A stretch of 64,000 nucleotides of DNA from positions 66,611-130,610 of the forward strand of contig KV425582.1 of NCBI GenBank assembly GCA_001632425.1, written 5' to 3'. Source of the stretch: Neolentinus lepideus HHB14362 ss-1 (lineage: Eukaryota > Basidiomycota > Agaricomycetes > Gloeophyllales > Gloeophyllaceae). How positions within the stretch are numbered: the stretch's first letter is position 1; each line of letters begins with the position of its first letter. Shown here piece by piece: positions 25,222 through 36,118 of the stretch. The notes under the pieces were generated by a model, which had not been told where the DNA came from, did not search any database, and was given only the letters and a program-made list of their open reading frames with translations. The position numbers and the translations under genes are program-made.

Positions 25222-25801
25222 TCAAGACAGAAGATCAACATTCAGCGTTTGTTGTGGCGACGACCGCACGCTCCCTCGGGCACGCAGCTTTCTACATGTC
25301 GATTTTAATACGAACACGAAATCCTGCAACGGACACGAACGCGTCACAATGCGTGTCGAGGCGGGGGAGCAGAACGTACCTCAAGAAGCAGCAAGATCTT
25401 CGGTCGCTTTCTAACTCTTGCAGATTCGTTTACTTCCTCCGAGAATATGATGACGCCGTGTCCCTCTTCTTCTTCGACGATATCAGACATTGCAGGCTGA
25501 CAGTAGACTGAGTTAGCGCAACAATAGCATGCGGAAGTAACACACGGCGCATAGGTCGGAAGCGAAACTGCAAGAGTCAATGCGACGAAGATCAACGGTC
25601 TTCTAGTAAAAAGATGAAGATCGGTTATCAGGTAGGAAAGGGAGCGTGGAAGGCTACCATGAGTGGGTCATATTTACTAAACGGCTCTGGTGATGGCGGA
25701 TACCATACTTCACTGAAGTACGGTCGAGGAGATGGCGTATAGTCGCGATTGTTCAGAATGAGTGTAAAGGCGGGTTGCATCGTTGATGGTTTCGTAGACA
25801 T
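25222..25801 (-). CDS. Island small protein family, copy 2 (120 residues, unrecognised)
   Basis: Exons 25801-25658, 25496-25380 and 25323-25222 have the same lengths (144, 117 and 102 nt) and phases as copy 1, giving 120 residues. The N-terminal third is almost identical to copy 1; the changes are mostly in the acidic middle and the Lys/Arg-rich end. The start ATG, stop TGA, splice donors and acceptors are all intact. Promoter CTATAAAAT is at 25930-25938. It is in inverted orientation to copy 1 and in the same orientation as copy 3. Function unknown. Confidence 0.65.
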
Positions 25802-25929
25802 CGGAAAGGAGTGGAAAACACAGTATATTCGAGATTCGAGTAAATTAGACAGCAAGGAAAGCAGGGGCAGCAGAGGAGCAAGCAGGACCTGGGAGAGAGG
25901 CAATAAAGACGAATTTCGACTTCCCCGTC

Positions 25930-25938
25930 ATTTTATAG
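25930..25938 (-). promoter_or_regulatory. TATA box of the copy 2 small-protein gene
   Basis: Minus-strand CTATAAAAT about 130 bases upstream of the ATG at 25801, identical in sequence and spacing to copy 1. Confidence 0.7.
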
Positions 25939-27480
25939 GCTCCAGACCCTGCGCGTACATTGCAACGAGAGAGGTTCTCGCGAATTAAAACTTGATGCCA
26001 TGCCTCTTTTGGTGGCACCGCGTGCCCTAAAGTGTCCTTTGGGCATTCCCTCTGCTTGTTTCGCGCGTCTCCCTCGTCTCGGGCACTTTCCAACTTCATT
26101 TCTGTGAAGACAGCTCTCACCCGGCAACACATTTCTCTAACGGACCCCGTACAGGGTCATAACACCGCGTAACAGAAGGAGATGCGCCAAAGACATGGAA
26201 TTGCCTCGTGCGAAGCGGATTGAGCCAGCCGATTGCGGACGACGGATCCACGGACGTCCAAAGCGAGTCAGTCACCGCATGAAGGTGGCAGGGGTAATGA
26301 GGTACACTGTCTTGGGATCTGCGATAGAAAAATGGTCAGATAAATCCATGCTCTGCAACTGCCCAAGGCACACTGCAGCGCAGCACAGCGGCCTTGGACC
26401 AAAGACTCGTTCTCCCAAAACGCTGGACGGCACGCCACATCTGGTCATTCCATCCACAATTCTCAATTTTCTTCCGCTCCGTCTCCTCGCCTATATGGTG
26501 ATAACCAAATCTCATCTTGACTTGCGGTGTGTCCCATACCGCTCGCAAGGCCAATGCCTCTGCAGTGCATGAGAACCGTCATGTGATATGTGACATAGTC
26601 ACGATCACATAAAGCGGTTCGAAGCGGTGAGTCACCTCGTCCTCCTGCCACACGGACGAGATGTGTTCCCACCGAATAACAATCCCATGAAACACCGAAA
26701 GGCTAGAACAATGCGTGCAATAACATGCAGCAGTCCACACAAGAACAATATCCCCAAGCTCAGCAAACAACGCGACTTCATGACAACCAAGAAAATGTGT
26801 GCAGCAAGATAGAAAATCGCCGCCAAACACAGCAAGGCATCCAAGCGCCCCAGCGACAAGATAATACGCAGTATGAAATGCTCACAGTCGCCGACTTCTG
26901 CTAATATCCCCAGTTCCACCACCGCCTAGCTTGCCATCCTACGGTGCCACGACCAATTCGTGGTAATCAGGGATAATCAACCCCCTCCAAGGAATCATCC
27001 AGACGACGTCCACGCCCGGTGTTCGCAGCGGGCTATCGTCTCCCGCGGTCCGGACGCTGGTGATGGTACCGAGAGCAAAGAGCAGGTTCGATCCCAAGTC
27101 GTCGACAACATCGATAGCAGACACAACCAGGAATGTAGACGGCAAAGAAGACGAATGTGACAACCACAACGAGCAAGGAAGGCTGAACAAACAGCGAAGA
27201 CGAACTTATAAGCCTAAAGCACAGGACAAACTTGGGTTGCAAAGACAAAATCGCCCTGAACGATGTTGCGACGAATAAAATGTCGGATTCCTTGCAGGTC
27301 TCGTTTAAAAGCTGATACCTGGAAGGTGCCGACATTCGCCAGGTGAAACGACACGTCGCAACAGCTGCAGTCGAGGAGAGTCGAGGTTGGAAGGTGGCTG
27401 ACGGCTCGCAATCGTTTACCCGCGGCGTACTCCGACTCCGCCGATTCATCCGGCCTGCAATCATTTGGGTCCCCTTCACT

Positions 27481-28579
27481 CTGCTTGCTCGTGCTGAAAG
27501 ACGAGACCTGGGGCTTACAGGAACTTATCTCGCTATGCGCTAATTTATGACCTCTCTATATTTAATACGACGGCCTGGTCGCTATTGAAGGTTTTTTTTC
27601 TAGGACTCCAGCCTTGTCGGCACGAACAGACCTGAATTACGGATGGATAACGAAAAATCTCAACAGGGAGTAAAAGCCAAAGACTCAGTGCAAATTCTGG
27701 ACAGATGGCGCCTGACTATCTATCGAAACCCCACAATTCTGCTTGTGGCGCAAGGATTCTGAAGACGTGCAAGCCCCAGGATACTGAAGACGATGAAAGG
27801 TAATGCAGGAAAGCAGATCAGGGATGTCACAGTGAACCACAGGATACACTATCCAGTAAAGAAAGTACGAGTCTCTTTTATTTTTCTTTCATTCAGTCCC
27901 CGTATCCTCCTCCGCCATGATCGTCATGCTTTCTGAAGCCCCTTTCTCCGTACTGAGTTCAGGATCACTATCTTATGCAAGGGATTCCTTTTGATGCCTT
28001 ACCACGAACATTCAGCCATCAGCTAATAGAAAATCTCCATAACTCAGTCGACGACATCCTATGACCTAGCAAGGCTATTGATCTATCATAAAGTGTTTGA
28101 AGATATAAATGACAGCCTAGTCCCTGCGTGAATGTGGTCTCTTCCTGGGCGGGCCAAGTACTACGCGCCAGCAGCGGCCGATGACCGTGTTTCAGATGGT
28201 AAATAATTCCTTCATGCCGCCTTTTCATTTATAGGAATGCATGACATCACGTTCCCCGTTCTCAGCGACGTGCCGTCTATCCAGCGTTCGGGTTGCCCAC
28301 TTTACTTGCCGGCAAGTCACCAACGGACTGACGCCTCGACGTCTCTTTTTGCGACTAGGTGTATGCCGACACCATCGTTGAATGGAGTCAAGATACGCCC
28401 GCCATGATGCGCGTGAACGCTCCGGAATCGCCCCAGGCTGAGCGGCCATGATGAGAATAGTCGTACGCCGGCTTATGAGAGTGTTCGAACCAGTTTCCAA
28501 AGCCAGACGGTACTCTCATCACAACCCGCATCGCACTTTGGTGTTCGTCACGACCTGTGCTCGATGACAATCTGTTATC
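27481..28579. other. Spacer between module copies 2 and 3
   Basis: About 1.1 kb with no supported gene. Small minus frames at 28019-28600 have no recognisable content. Confidence 0.35.
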
Positions 28580-28799
28580 ATGGTGTATATTGTTATTCAA
28601 AATACAGACACATTTCAGCAGACAAACACCCTTATCCTACACAGACCGTTTCAAAGGGAAATATATATCTTACATGCAAACTTGATTCCAGTCCCACCTT
28701 ATGAGTCACTGATACAATCCAATCACATAGAGAAAGAATATCGCCCTCGTACTCGTACATACCGCAAATCGACATACTGGAAAGGGTGGCAAGGCAGAG

Positions 28800-29250
28800 G
28801 GTTGTCTGCGGTCGACGGTCGTAGCCCAGGGGAGCGTAAGCGCGTCGTATATCGGAATAGTCGGAGTCAGGAGTACGTCCATAACTGTAGCCCGGGGGAG
28901 CGTAGGCGTGTCGTGGACAGGAGTAGTCGGATTCGAAGGCGATGGAGTTAAAAGGTCGTCCACGTTTGTAGCCCGGAGGAGCGTAGGCGTGTCGTGGACT
29001 GAATAGTCAGGTTGAGGGTTGGCGGAGGTCGGAGGTTGTCCACAATGTTAGCCCGAGGGAGCGTAGGCGTGTCATGGATTGGAGGAGTAAGTCGGGTTTA
29101 GAAGGGTGGTGGGCGCAGTCGGGAGGGTGTCCACGGTTATAGCCCGAGGAAGCGTTCAAGGATTAAATAATAGAGTTTGAGGGTTGGCGGAGGGGGCGGT
29201 CGTCCACAATGTTAGCACGGGGGAACGGAGGCACATCGTGGACTGGATGA
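28800..29250 (-). repeat. Pro/Tyr-rich minisatellite, 6 units, copy 3
   Basis: Cores start near 28821, 28887, 28968, 29047, 29138 and 29211, so units are about 66-91 bases long. Each holds a gtagcccgnggagcgtaggc-like core. One minus frame in the right half of the array gives RHAYAPPGY, but frame changes and stops elsewhere in the array show decay. Confidence 0.75.
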
Positions 29251-29714
29251 ACTCTGAAGGTGATCGTTGTGGTCATCGTCGAATAGCATGAGCGCGAGTA
29301 TTGGCAGGGGCGGGAGGTCGACCAGCGAACCTCCTGTCGGGAAGGGTGCATGGTTGCGAATCGGCCTGCTTCACATTGCCAGGATCTGGTGGTGCCTGGG
29401 GTGACGCGGTGTACTATTCTCCTATACCGTCGTCTCGGTGGAGCCGCCCGAGCCAGTCGGGGATCAAATGTCGAACTGTATCAAAGGTATCAGAATAATT
29501 CTGCAATAGGTACAAGTAATTGCTCACCGTCTGGCCGGGGCCCTTTATGCTCCTGGGGATGGATCGGCGACTATATGCCGCTGGTGTGTACTATGGAAAG
29601 TTCGTTCTGTATTCAGGTGCGGAGGTGAAGCTATACTTTGAGGAACGTATGGTTATTCTCTGACACTAGAGTTGAATATTCCGCATTAATAAAAATATCG
29701 ACATACATATACTC

Positions 29715-29760
29715 ACCTTCTGACCGGGGTCCCTTACACCTTCTGACCGGGGTCCCTTAC
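29715..29760. repeat. Perfect 23-bp tandem duplication
   Basis: The 23-base unit beginning accttctgaccggggtccc occurs twice head to tail (29715-29737 and 29738-29760). On the minus strand it includes an exon end and the GTAAGG that could serve as donor, so the duplication doubles a putative splice site. Confidence 0.85.
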
Positions 29761-30460
29761 ACCTTTGGGGACTGCACCGCCGGCCTTCTAATGCATATTG
29801 TACGTAGAGGATCGGTTGCAGTGTTATACGGGGGCCAAGGTGGAGCTGTGCTTCATATTGGTGTGTGTGCAGAGATGTCTCTGGCGCTAAATCCGGACTA
29901 CAAGTAGCAGAATTGAGAATAATCCGCAGGACAACTAAAGGACCTATTCACCGTTCGTCCGGGGCCCCTTACACCTTGGGGGTTGCTAAATTGGCATTGT
30001 ATGTTTGAGGAGGGTGTCGCTGTTGATGAGCCTGAGAGAATATCGTATCGCCTGAACCGGTCAGGTGGTCGAAGTGTTGCATACTTAGAGATTGATATGT
30101 TCGATGAAGTGACGGAGAAGCGCGTCAGTGACCTTCTGCAGGTCCTCCTGCTTAGAATAGAGCTATCGAAGACTGCGTGAGAAGATGCTCGTTTGAAAAC
30201 GAGTATTGATTACCTTCTGGCCTATAGCATCGAGGTGGCGATGGCATCTTCTATTGTCCTACAACGGTGCCGATGCCTTTGTCCAATAGATGAGAAGACG
30301 TCGAACCTGCCGACAGGATATTGTGTAATCGGGTTAGAGTGTGATGGGTGTCGCGTGATGGATACAAGAAAGATGGTTCCGATAGGTATCGCTCTAGAGT
30401 CTGAGTAGTAGAGAAACATTGCTGGCGAGGGCACCATGAGAGACACAAAGAGAGGGCCGG

Positions 30461-30470
30461 GTATTTATGC
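30461..30470 (-). promoter_or_regulatory. TATA-like element in module copy 3
   Basis: Minus-strand GCATAAATAC, positionally equivalent to the element at 24385-24393 in copy 2. An ATG lies about 25 bases downstream in copy 3 but is GTG in copy 2, so the translated product, if any, is not shared. Confidence 0.5.
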
Positions 30471-31455
30471 ATTTCTTCTGGTGGCTGGCAAGGGCTGGAA
30501 CGCCTGTAGATGTCTGCCAATCTGTCACTCTCAGACAGCCTGATCAGGTGGCTTGCACTATGACGATTCGGTCAGAACCGAAACATTCCGTGGACGAACC
30601 CGTGGTGAAGTTCGACCGGAGTCACCACCGCGAGATTAACATGCGATGGAAGACAGCATATAACCCGGCACATGTAATGCTTCACTCTCCTGGTCAGAGC
30701 TGTCGGGGAGTCGAGCTACTCGAATTGCCACAGTCGGACATCTTGAGCTAATCTTGAGCCACATTGTGCTCTGGGTATGTAGCATTGATTCCCATTGGAA
30801 TAGTCGTGGGTCTTGTCTACTAGGAGCGTTGCTATGGAATTTATAGACTGTATTATTGGTTGATAAACTCGGATGCAGCGCTGTATAACTCAAAGCGTCC
30901 AGCTGGTGAATAACGTCGAGTAAGCCTAATGGGCATCGGCACTCACCTTGTTCCATTCAGAAAGCCTCCGATTGGTCTGCCTCGGCCAACAATCCACCTG
31001 CGAACAGCAAAATACTCAATATGAATGGGATGTCCGTAAACATTCTGCCCAAGAGAGTATACCCGATCGGGACCTTTGATGATGGCGGGAATAATGGAGA
31101 ACTGTAAATATTGACAGAAATCAATAGTACTGGCAAAGGATGGACAGGAAGGAGCGTTATGATACACGGCATCTCATAGATACATATTGGCAGTTCGGCA
31201 TTAACCAATGATTTTCGAGGAGACATTACGACGTTACACTGAGGGAAACAACCAAACAACGGGAAATAGTGCGAACGAGAAAGGAGCGGCGATAAACAGT
31301 AGGAAACAGAAGATCAACTTCGAAACTTTATTTAGACGGCGATAGCACGCAGATTGAGACAGTTTTAGAATTTTCAGAGGAACGCGGCACCGTGAAAGGA
31401 ACAAGTCAGGTCGAAGAGTATTTGAACAATGAGCGACGAGGGCATTCGGTCGCTT

Positions 31456-32062
31456 TCAAGGCATAGATCGGATGGTTCCAGACAGGAGATCGACGTCCGT
31501 GGTCTGTCTAGGCGACGACGGCCTGCTCTTTGGCAAACACAATCTTTGGTACTTCAACTTCAAAGTAAGAACAAAATCCTTCACCATACATGCAAGTCAG
31601 CTTGGTCGCTCTTGATGGTAAAGTGTCAACGGACGAACCTCAAGAAGCAACAATATCCTCGGCCGCTTTCTAACGCTCGCAGGCTTGTTTACGACGCTGT
31701 CCCGCTCCTCTTCTCCATCAATGCCAGACATTGCAGGCTAAGGATAAAAAGACCACTTAAGTGCAAGCAATGATATTTGAACGACAAGGAAACGCACGGC
31801 GCAGAGGTGAGACGCCCCGCTGCACGAGTCAATGCGTCGAATATCCACAGTCCTCTGCACAGCAGCAGCAAGGAAATGTCAATCGTCAGGCAGCCAATAG
31901 AGCAGATCATAACAAGCCCACCATGAGCGGATCATACTTGCTGAACGGCACAGGCGACGGCGGATACCATATCTCACTAAAGTACGGTCGAGAAGGCGGT
32001 GTATAGTCATGGTTGTTGAGAATAAGAGTGAAGGCAGGCTCCATCGTCGGTCTCGGAGGCAT
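31456..32062 (-). CDS. Island small protein family, copy 3 (120 residues, diverged end)
   Basis: Exons 32062-31922, 31737-31639 and 31578-31456, again all phase 0, give 120 residues. The N-terminal motif is kept (DYTPPSRPYF, WYPPSPVPFSKYDPLM). The middle exon is six codons shorter than in copies 1 and 2. The last exon reaches SSPRQTTDVDLLS, where the other two copies stop. Here TGA has become GGA and translation continues for seven codons to the next TGA. Acceptor of exon 3 is AAG. Maintenance of frame despite many substitutions suggests selection on the protein. Function unknown. Confidence 0.6.
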
Positions 32063-32182
32063 CAGAAATAACAGAAAAGAGCGGTTTATTCAAGAGGTTG
32101 TTATATTAGACAGCAGTGACAGTACAAAGAGAGAAAAGACGAGAGAGAAGGGCGGCAGGGACACATGTCGACATCCCCTCCG

Positions 32183-32188
32183 TTTTAT
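32183..32188 (-). promoter_or_regulatory. TATA variant of the copy 3 small-protein gene
   Basis: Minus-strand CCATAAAACG, in place of CTATAAAATG in copies 1 and 2, about 120 bases upstream of the ATG at 32062. Confidence 0.5.
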
Positions 32189-33350
32189 GGACCCGAGGAA
32201 CCAACAGACCCCGGGTGATGCTCTAAGATTATAAGTTGACATCGTGCCAGATTCGGCTGCGCGCGTCCCTAGCGAAGTTATTCTGGCAAAGCACGCGCCG
32301 CATTCGCGCGTATCCCTTCTATCCATCGCCTTCTCACTTCAGCCCTGTGGATACCAGCTGTCGACGGATAACAGGACCCAACGTAGGGTCAGTAGAGTAT
32401 GTATGAGAGGAGCTGCGCTCACGCAAGGAGTCGCGCTCGCAGGAGCTTATGATACGCTGACGAGCAGGGAATGCACGCCGACGTCCAGCTAACACATACT
32501 GCACAGACCGCCTGACTGCGAATTTTTCTGGCTTGTGATGGAAGAGGATTCAATTCATTCAATATGCAGCCTCAGGCAGCTGCAGTGTAGCGCAGCATCT
32601 ATGCTTCAATGCAAAGAGACGCCTACGCTCAAACCACTGATGGCTGCACCCTGCGACATGAACTGACCATACTAACAACACCATGTTATACATTCAGTGC
32701 CTTGCCCTCCAGACCAGATTCTAGCTGTGCATCCAGCCCATGTCGGCAATCATGACACAGATCACGTGGATTATCGCGTGATGTGACACAAAGGTTCTGG
32801 AGGTAAAGTGCTTTCTTTCCCATGCCACATCAACCAAGGGTGCCCAACTGAATAGCCATCACCTGAACAGCCATTGAAAGCGTGCTATGGCATGCAGAAA
32901 ATCATTCAAGCGCAATGTGTGATATCTTCAAGGTAGCAACCATCGCAATAAGCGACACAACTAGTGTGCATCAAGACAGAACACCACATTATGCGACAAT
33001 AAAGCATTGCAAGCTCCCAAAAGCAAGCTGACGAGCAGTATGAAATACTCACCGTCGCCGATGCCCACTAGCCTCTAACCAGTCTCGACAACGTATCAGC
33101 TGGTCTCCATTGTCACCTCGAGGAAATTGCGGTGACCAGAGACCAGCGGCCAAGAAATCGAAATGGAGGAACATGCTCATCGATTCAATCATAGCAAGTG
33201 GGAAATGCGAAGAGAATCGAATCCTCGTCGAGGGGGAAGTGCCATGGAAAGTCATCGAGCCTCCCGGGGACAATCGATGGTGTCTAAGACGCTATCCGGC
33301 GCACGGAATTGATGGCCGTTACAATTAGGTGATAAAGCAGCCGTCTGGAT

Positions 33351-34812
33351 CGCTAGAGAAGAGTTCCTGTCGACAATATCATGGAGAAAAGCAACCCTTG
33401 CAGGAAAGAGCCATAGACCGCTGAGTCGCCAAAGTCATAACCGATTTACACAAAACTGACAATGCACCGACATTCGTCTCGCCCCATCTTGTCGAAACAG
33501 GTACTGTAGGTATGAGAGACAAGAAACCCAGTTGCAAGAGCTGTGGTGGCGATTCGAAGTCAGGCTAGCCAGTTCACATATTGCAATATTTCCCACCTAG
33601 TCGTGGCGGGCATAGCCGGCCTCGTGGAGCCCCTGGTTGTGCGCATCCAATATCGAAAGCACCTCTTCTGAGCTGTGATTACGACGCAAGTCACAATTTG
33701 GATCGAATAAATTTGTGCAGGCAACTCTACTGGCTTACTCTGGGATCTGTAGCCTTTGACTGTCTCTACGGGACGGTTGCTGGACTCCTGCGCACGTATA
33801 TGCCACGGACTTGGAGATTCTCTGATGACGCCTTCAAAGTTGCCTGCTCTATTATGACCCTGCCGTATCGAGCACGCGCGATATGAAGATAACAAAGATA
33901 AGAAACTGAAGCAAGACGAGTTTGGTATTATGGCAGATGATCATGCAGACTGTCCCGGGCGGCTACAGGTCAGATTGCTCACGGACTATGGAATCATCTT
34001 CAAAACCTTGTTGCCGCCTTTCTTGTGCGCGTATCGAGAGGATTCTCCTATGGTACGATCACGGGGATCGCCTGATAACTACTAGCCTATCCTTGTTGAC
34101 TATCCTCACGTTGTATTATTCCTTGCATAATCGATTTCTTCCCTGCCTTCTATCCTCCAAGGATTTACTGCAGGACCACTAGCATCCTGATCACAATGTA
34201 TCCCAACTTTTCCCGCTGACTATCGGCGTCCTGGTCGAGCCTCTATGCGAGTGAAGATTTCCTCCCCTCTCTGGAGTCGCATCTTAATTTATCACAAGTT
34301 ACACCTCCTGAGCTACCTGTTCGACGATATTGATGCCTTCCTGCACGTTAGTGTTGGCTGTGCCTCCTCTCGGTCATCGACTTAACCGTATATAGTCTCC
34401 TCCCCTTACAACTCTTGTAAGACGGTCTTCGACAAGGGAGTCAAGTTGTGACATTACGCGCGGATCTATGGGATCCTGGAATCCTGGAATCCAAGTCCGC
34501 ATCGTGTTCATCAACTACTTCGGCTGGCCGCATCCATTCAAAACCCGCTCAATGTCCCTCTCCCTTCGAGACGCCTTCCAGTATCCAGTCACCCCGGCTA
34601 TATTACGCATTCCTGGTTCTCATGAGAAGGCTTCAGACAAAGGTCACGAACACCCTTCCTCGGACAGTTGATGGGGGAACTCGTATAAACGCCCGGCACC
34701 TTTAAAAGGCAGGTGCTTAGGATCGATTGATGAGACAGTTTCTTGGGACCTCCTGCCACATGCCATGACCTGCACAGTGCGACTGGGAATTAAGCGGGGT
34801 CCAACGGTCAAG
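33351..34812. other. Right edge of the accessory island, no gene seen
   Basis: Contains only short frames. A 67-codon plus frame at 34468-34671 has no recognisable content. Confidence 0.35.
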
Positions 34813-35995
34813 ATGACTTACCAGACGAAGCGGCTTCTGGGTAAAGGCAAGCGAACGACGGTGTCTGAAACACATGTCCTCGATATTGCGAGTGGCGATC
34901 AAGCGGCACAGGGCTTCGTCCAAATTCGGGGTGAGTAGGTAGTCATATTTGCATTTTTCGATTTGTCACTGACTGGAGACCACATTCGTTGCTTTGTAGT
35001 ATGGGGAGGCGCAAACACATCGCCTTATCTCACATCCAAACATCATCGAACTATCGGGACTTTGGTTTGACGAAGAAACATCCCTCCGCAACAACAAGGT
35101 GATGTATATACCTGACCTAATACCTTTCCTCAATGAATTAACCACTCATCTATAGACTACCATCGAGCACTACTATAATATGCTCCTCCCCGCCTACCCT
35201 ATGACTCTATTAGATTTACCTTTACCAATTGCCCTACAGCCAGCGCCGTACTACGTGACACAACTCTTCTCTGCCTGAGCCTGCCTTCGTTGGCCAACTG
35301 TCTCGATCTTGCATCAAGATATTCACGCCACCAACGTCTTGATCGATTCTATCTCAATGGAAGCCAAACTATGTGACTTCGGCGACGCAAAGAAGCACGA
35401 ACCCGGCCCCCAGGCAGCCGATACTACTGGCACGATCGAGGACAGACCACTAGAGATTCTTCTCCAGAGCAATAACTATGACTTCTCTATGAGCATGTTC
35501 GACGTTGGAACATCCGCGACAGTGCTGACGGTTCTTGATAGATGTCTGGCCGGTCGGTATCATTTTAATCCGCTTGTTGACTGGATTCCATCCTTTTCTC
35601 AAAGAATAAACTAATATGGAGCAGCTCGTGAATATCACAAACTATCTGGGCAGACCAACGGACAGAGAGATTTCCGAGGCAAATGGTACTATTGAATCGA
35701 ATACGCTGCCATGGGACACTATGCCGTCAATCGAAACTGAACCGGGAGCCAGGCAAATAAAATTACAGGTACGTTTTCATACTCCACCCGACTCAGTAAT
35801 TACGAAGTGAACCTACTCACCGCAGAACATGCTCGCCGATATGCCTGTCAAGGAATTCGCAGCGTCGCCTCCGCAGCTCATGGAGCTAGTCTCCAGTACT
35901 CACCCCGCCGACGATGTACAGCCGACCTGGCAATTCGAATATTGGATGAATGCCGCTCGATCAACCCCCCATTCGCTAAGGAGCTTATAGTGTAG
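34813..35995 (+). pseudogene. Broken cyclin-dependent-kinase-like gene
   Basis: Kinase motifs are still recognisable in order: KRLLGKGKRTTV (degraded glycine loop), HPNIIELSGLW, LHQDIHATNVLI for the catalytic loop (HRD changed to HQD, KPAN changed to HATN), LCDFGDAKK (DFG kept), an RPLEILL remnant of the RAPELL box, YDFSMSMFDVGT, EQLVNITNYLGRP, and a C-terminal SPRRRCTADLAI. Breaks: a TGA around 35276-35279 just before the catalytic loop exon, loss of the TRWYRAPE region, and a frame change near 35895 between MELVSS and LQYSPRRR. The pattern recalls CDK20/CCRK-type kinases, but that assignment is weak. A non-functional relic is most likely. Confidence 0.7.
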
Positions 35996-36118
35996 ATGCA
36001 TGATACCCAATATATACTGGAATCTGATCGAAGTTGTACCCATACTAAAGACAACATATGCTGGGAAACGTCTGACGCAGATGCTCCGGAGTAATGACGA
36101 TATGTTACGTGTCCTCGG

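Larger units (their letters stand above)
22810..27480 (-). repeat. Island module, copy 2
   Basis: Read leftward, the order is: the unresolved block with the GTAAAC...CTGCAG intron (27.4-26.85 kb), the 120-residue gene and its promoter, the ATGGCGATTGTATCT stretch (about 24.99 kb), a second TATA-driven block with several exon-like ends followed by GTGAGT-type donors, three minisatellite units, and the shared 3' flank. It is nearly identical to copy 1 across the small gene. In the leading block a frame at 27190-26939 is open for 83 codons, with a hydrophobic start, but copies 1 and 3 do not keep it open, so I do not call it. Confidence 0.75.
28580..33350 (-). repeat. Island module, copy 3 (most diverged)
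   Basis: Same order as copy 2 read leftward: leading block ending in GTGAGTATTTCATACTGC near 33.05 kb, the 120-residue gene, the stretch with ATGCCGTGTATCATAACGC near 31.16 kb, a TATA-driven exon-like block, six minisatellite units, and a shared 3' flank ending near 28.6 kb. In the leading block this copy and copy 1 share a DDF(S/P)WH(L/F)PL motif on the coding strand (copy 1 near 16.23 kb), but stops follow soon after in both, so the coding status stays open. Confidence 0.7.

Noticed and set aside
30957..31259. 100-codon minus frame with hydrophobic segments in module copy 3
   Set aside because: The corresponding regions of copies 1 and 2 do not keep the frame; alternative frames in the same place are equally open, so it was left within the repeat description.
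15850..33350. Island module as a transposable element
   Set aside because: I found no reverse transcriptase, transposase, helicase, terminal repeats or target-site duplications at the module borders, so mobile-element status is not supported.
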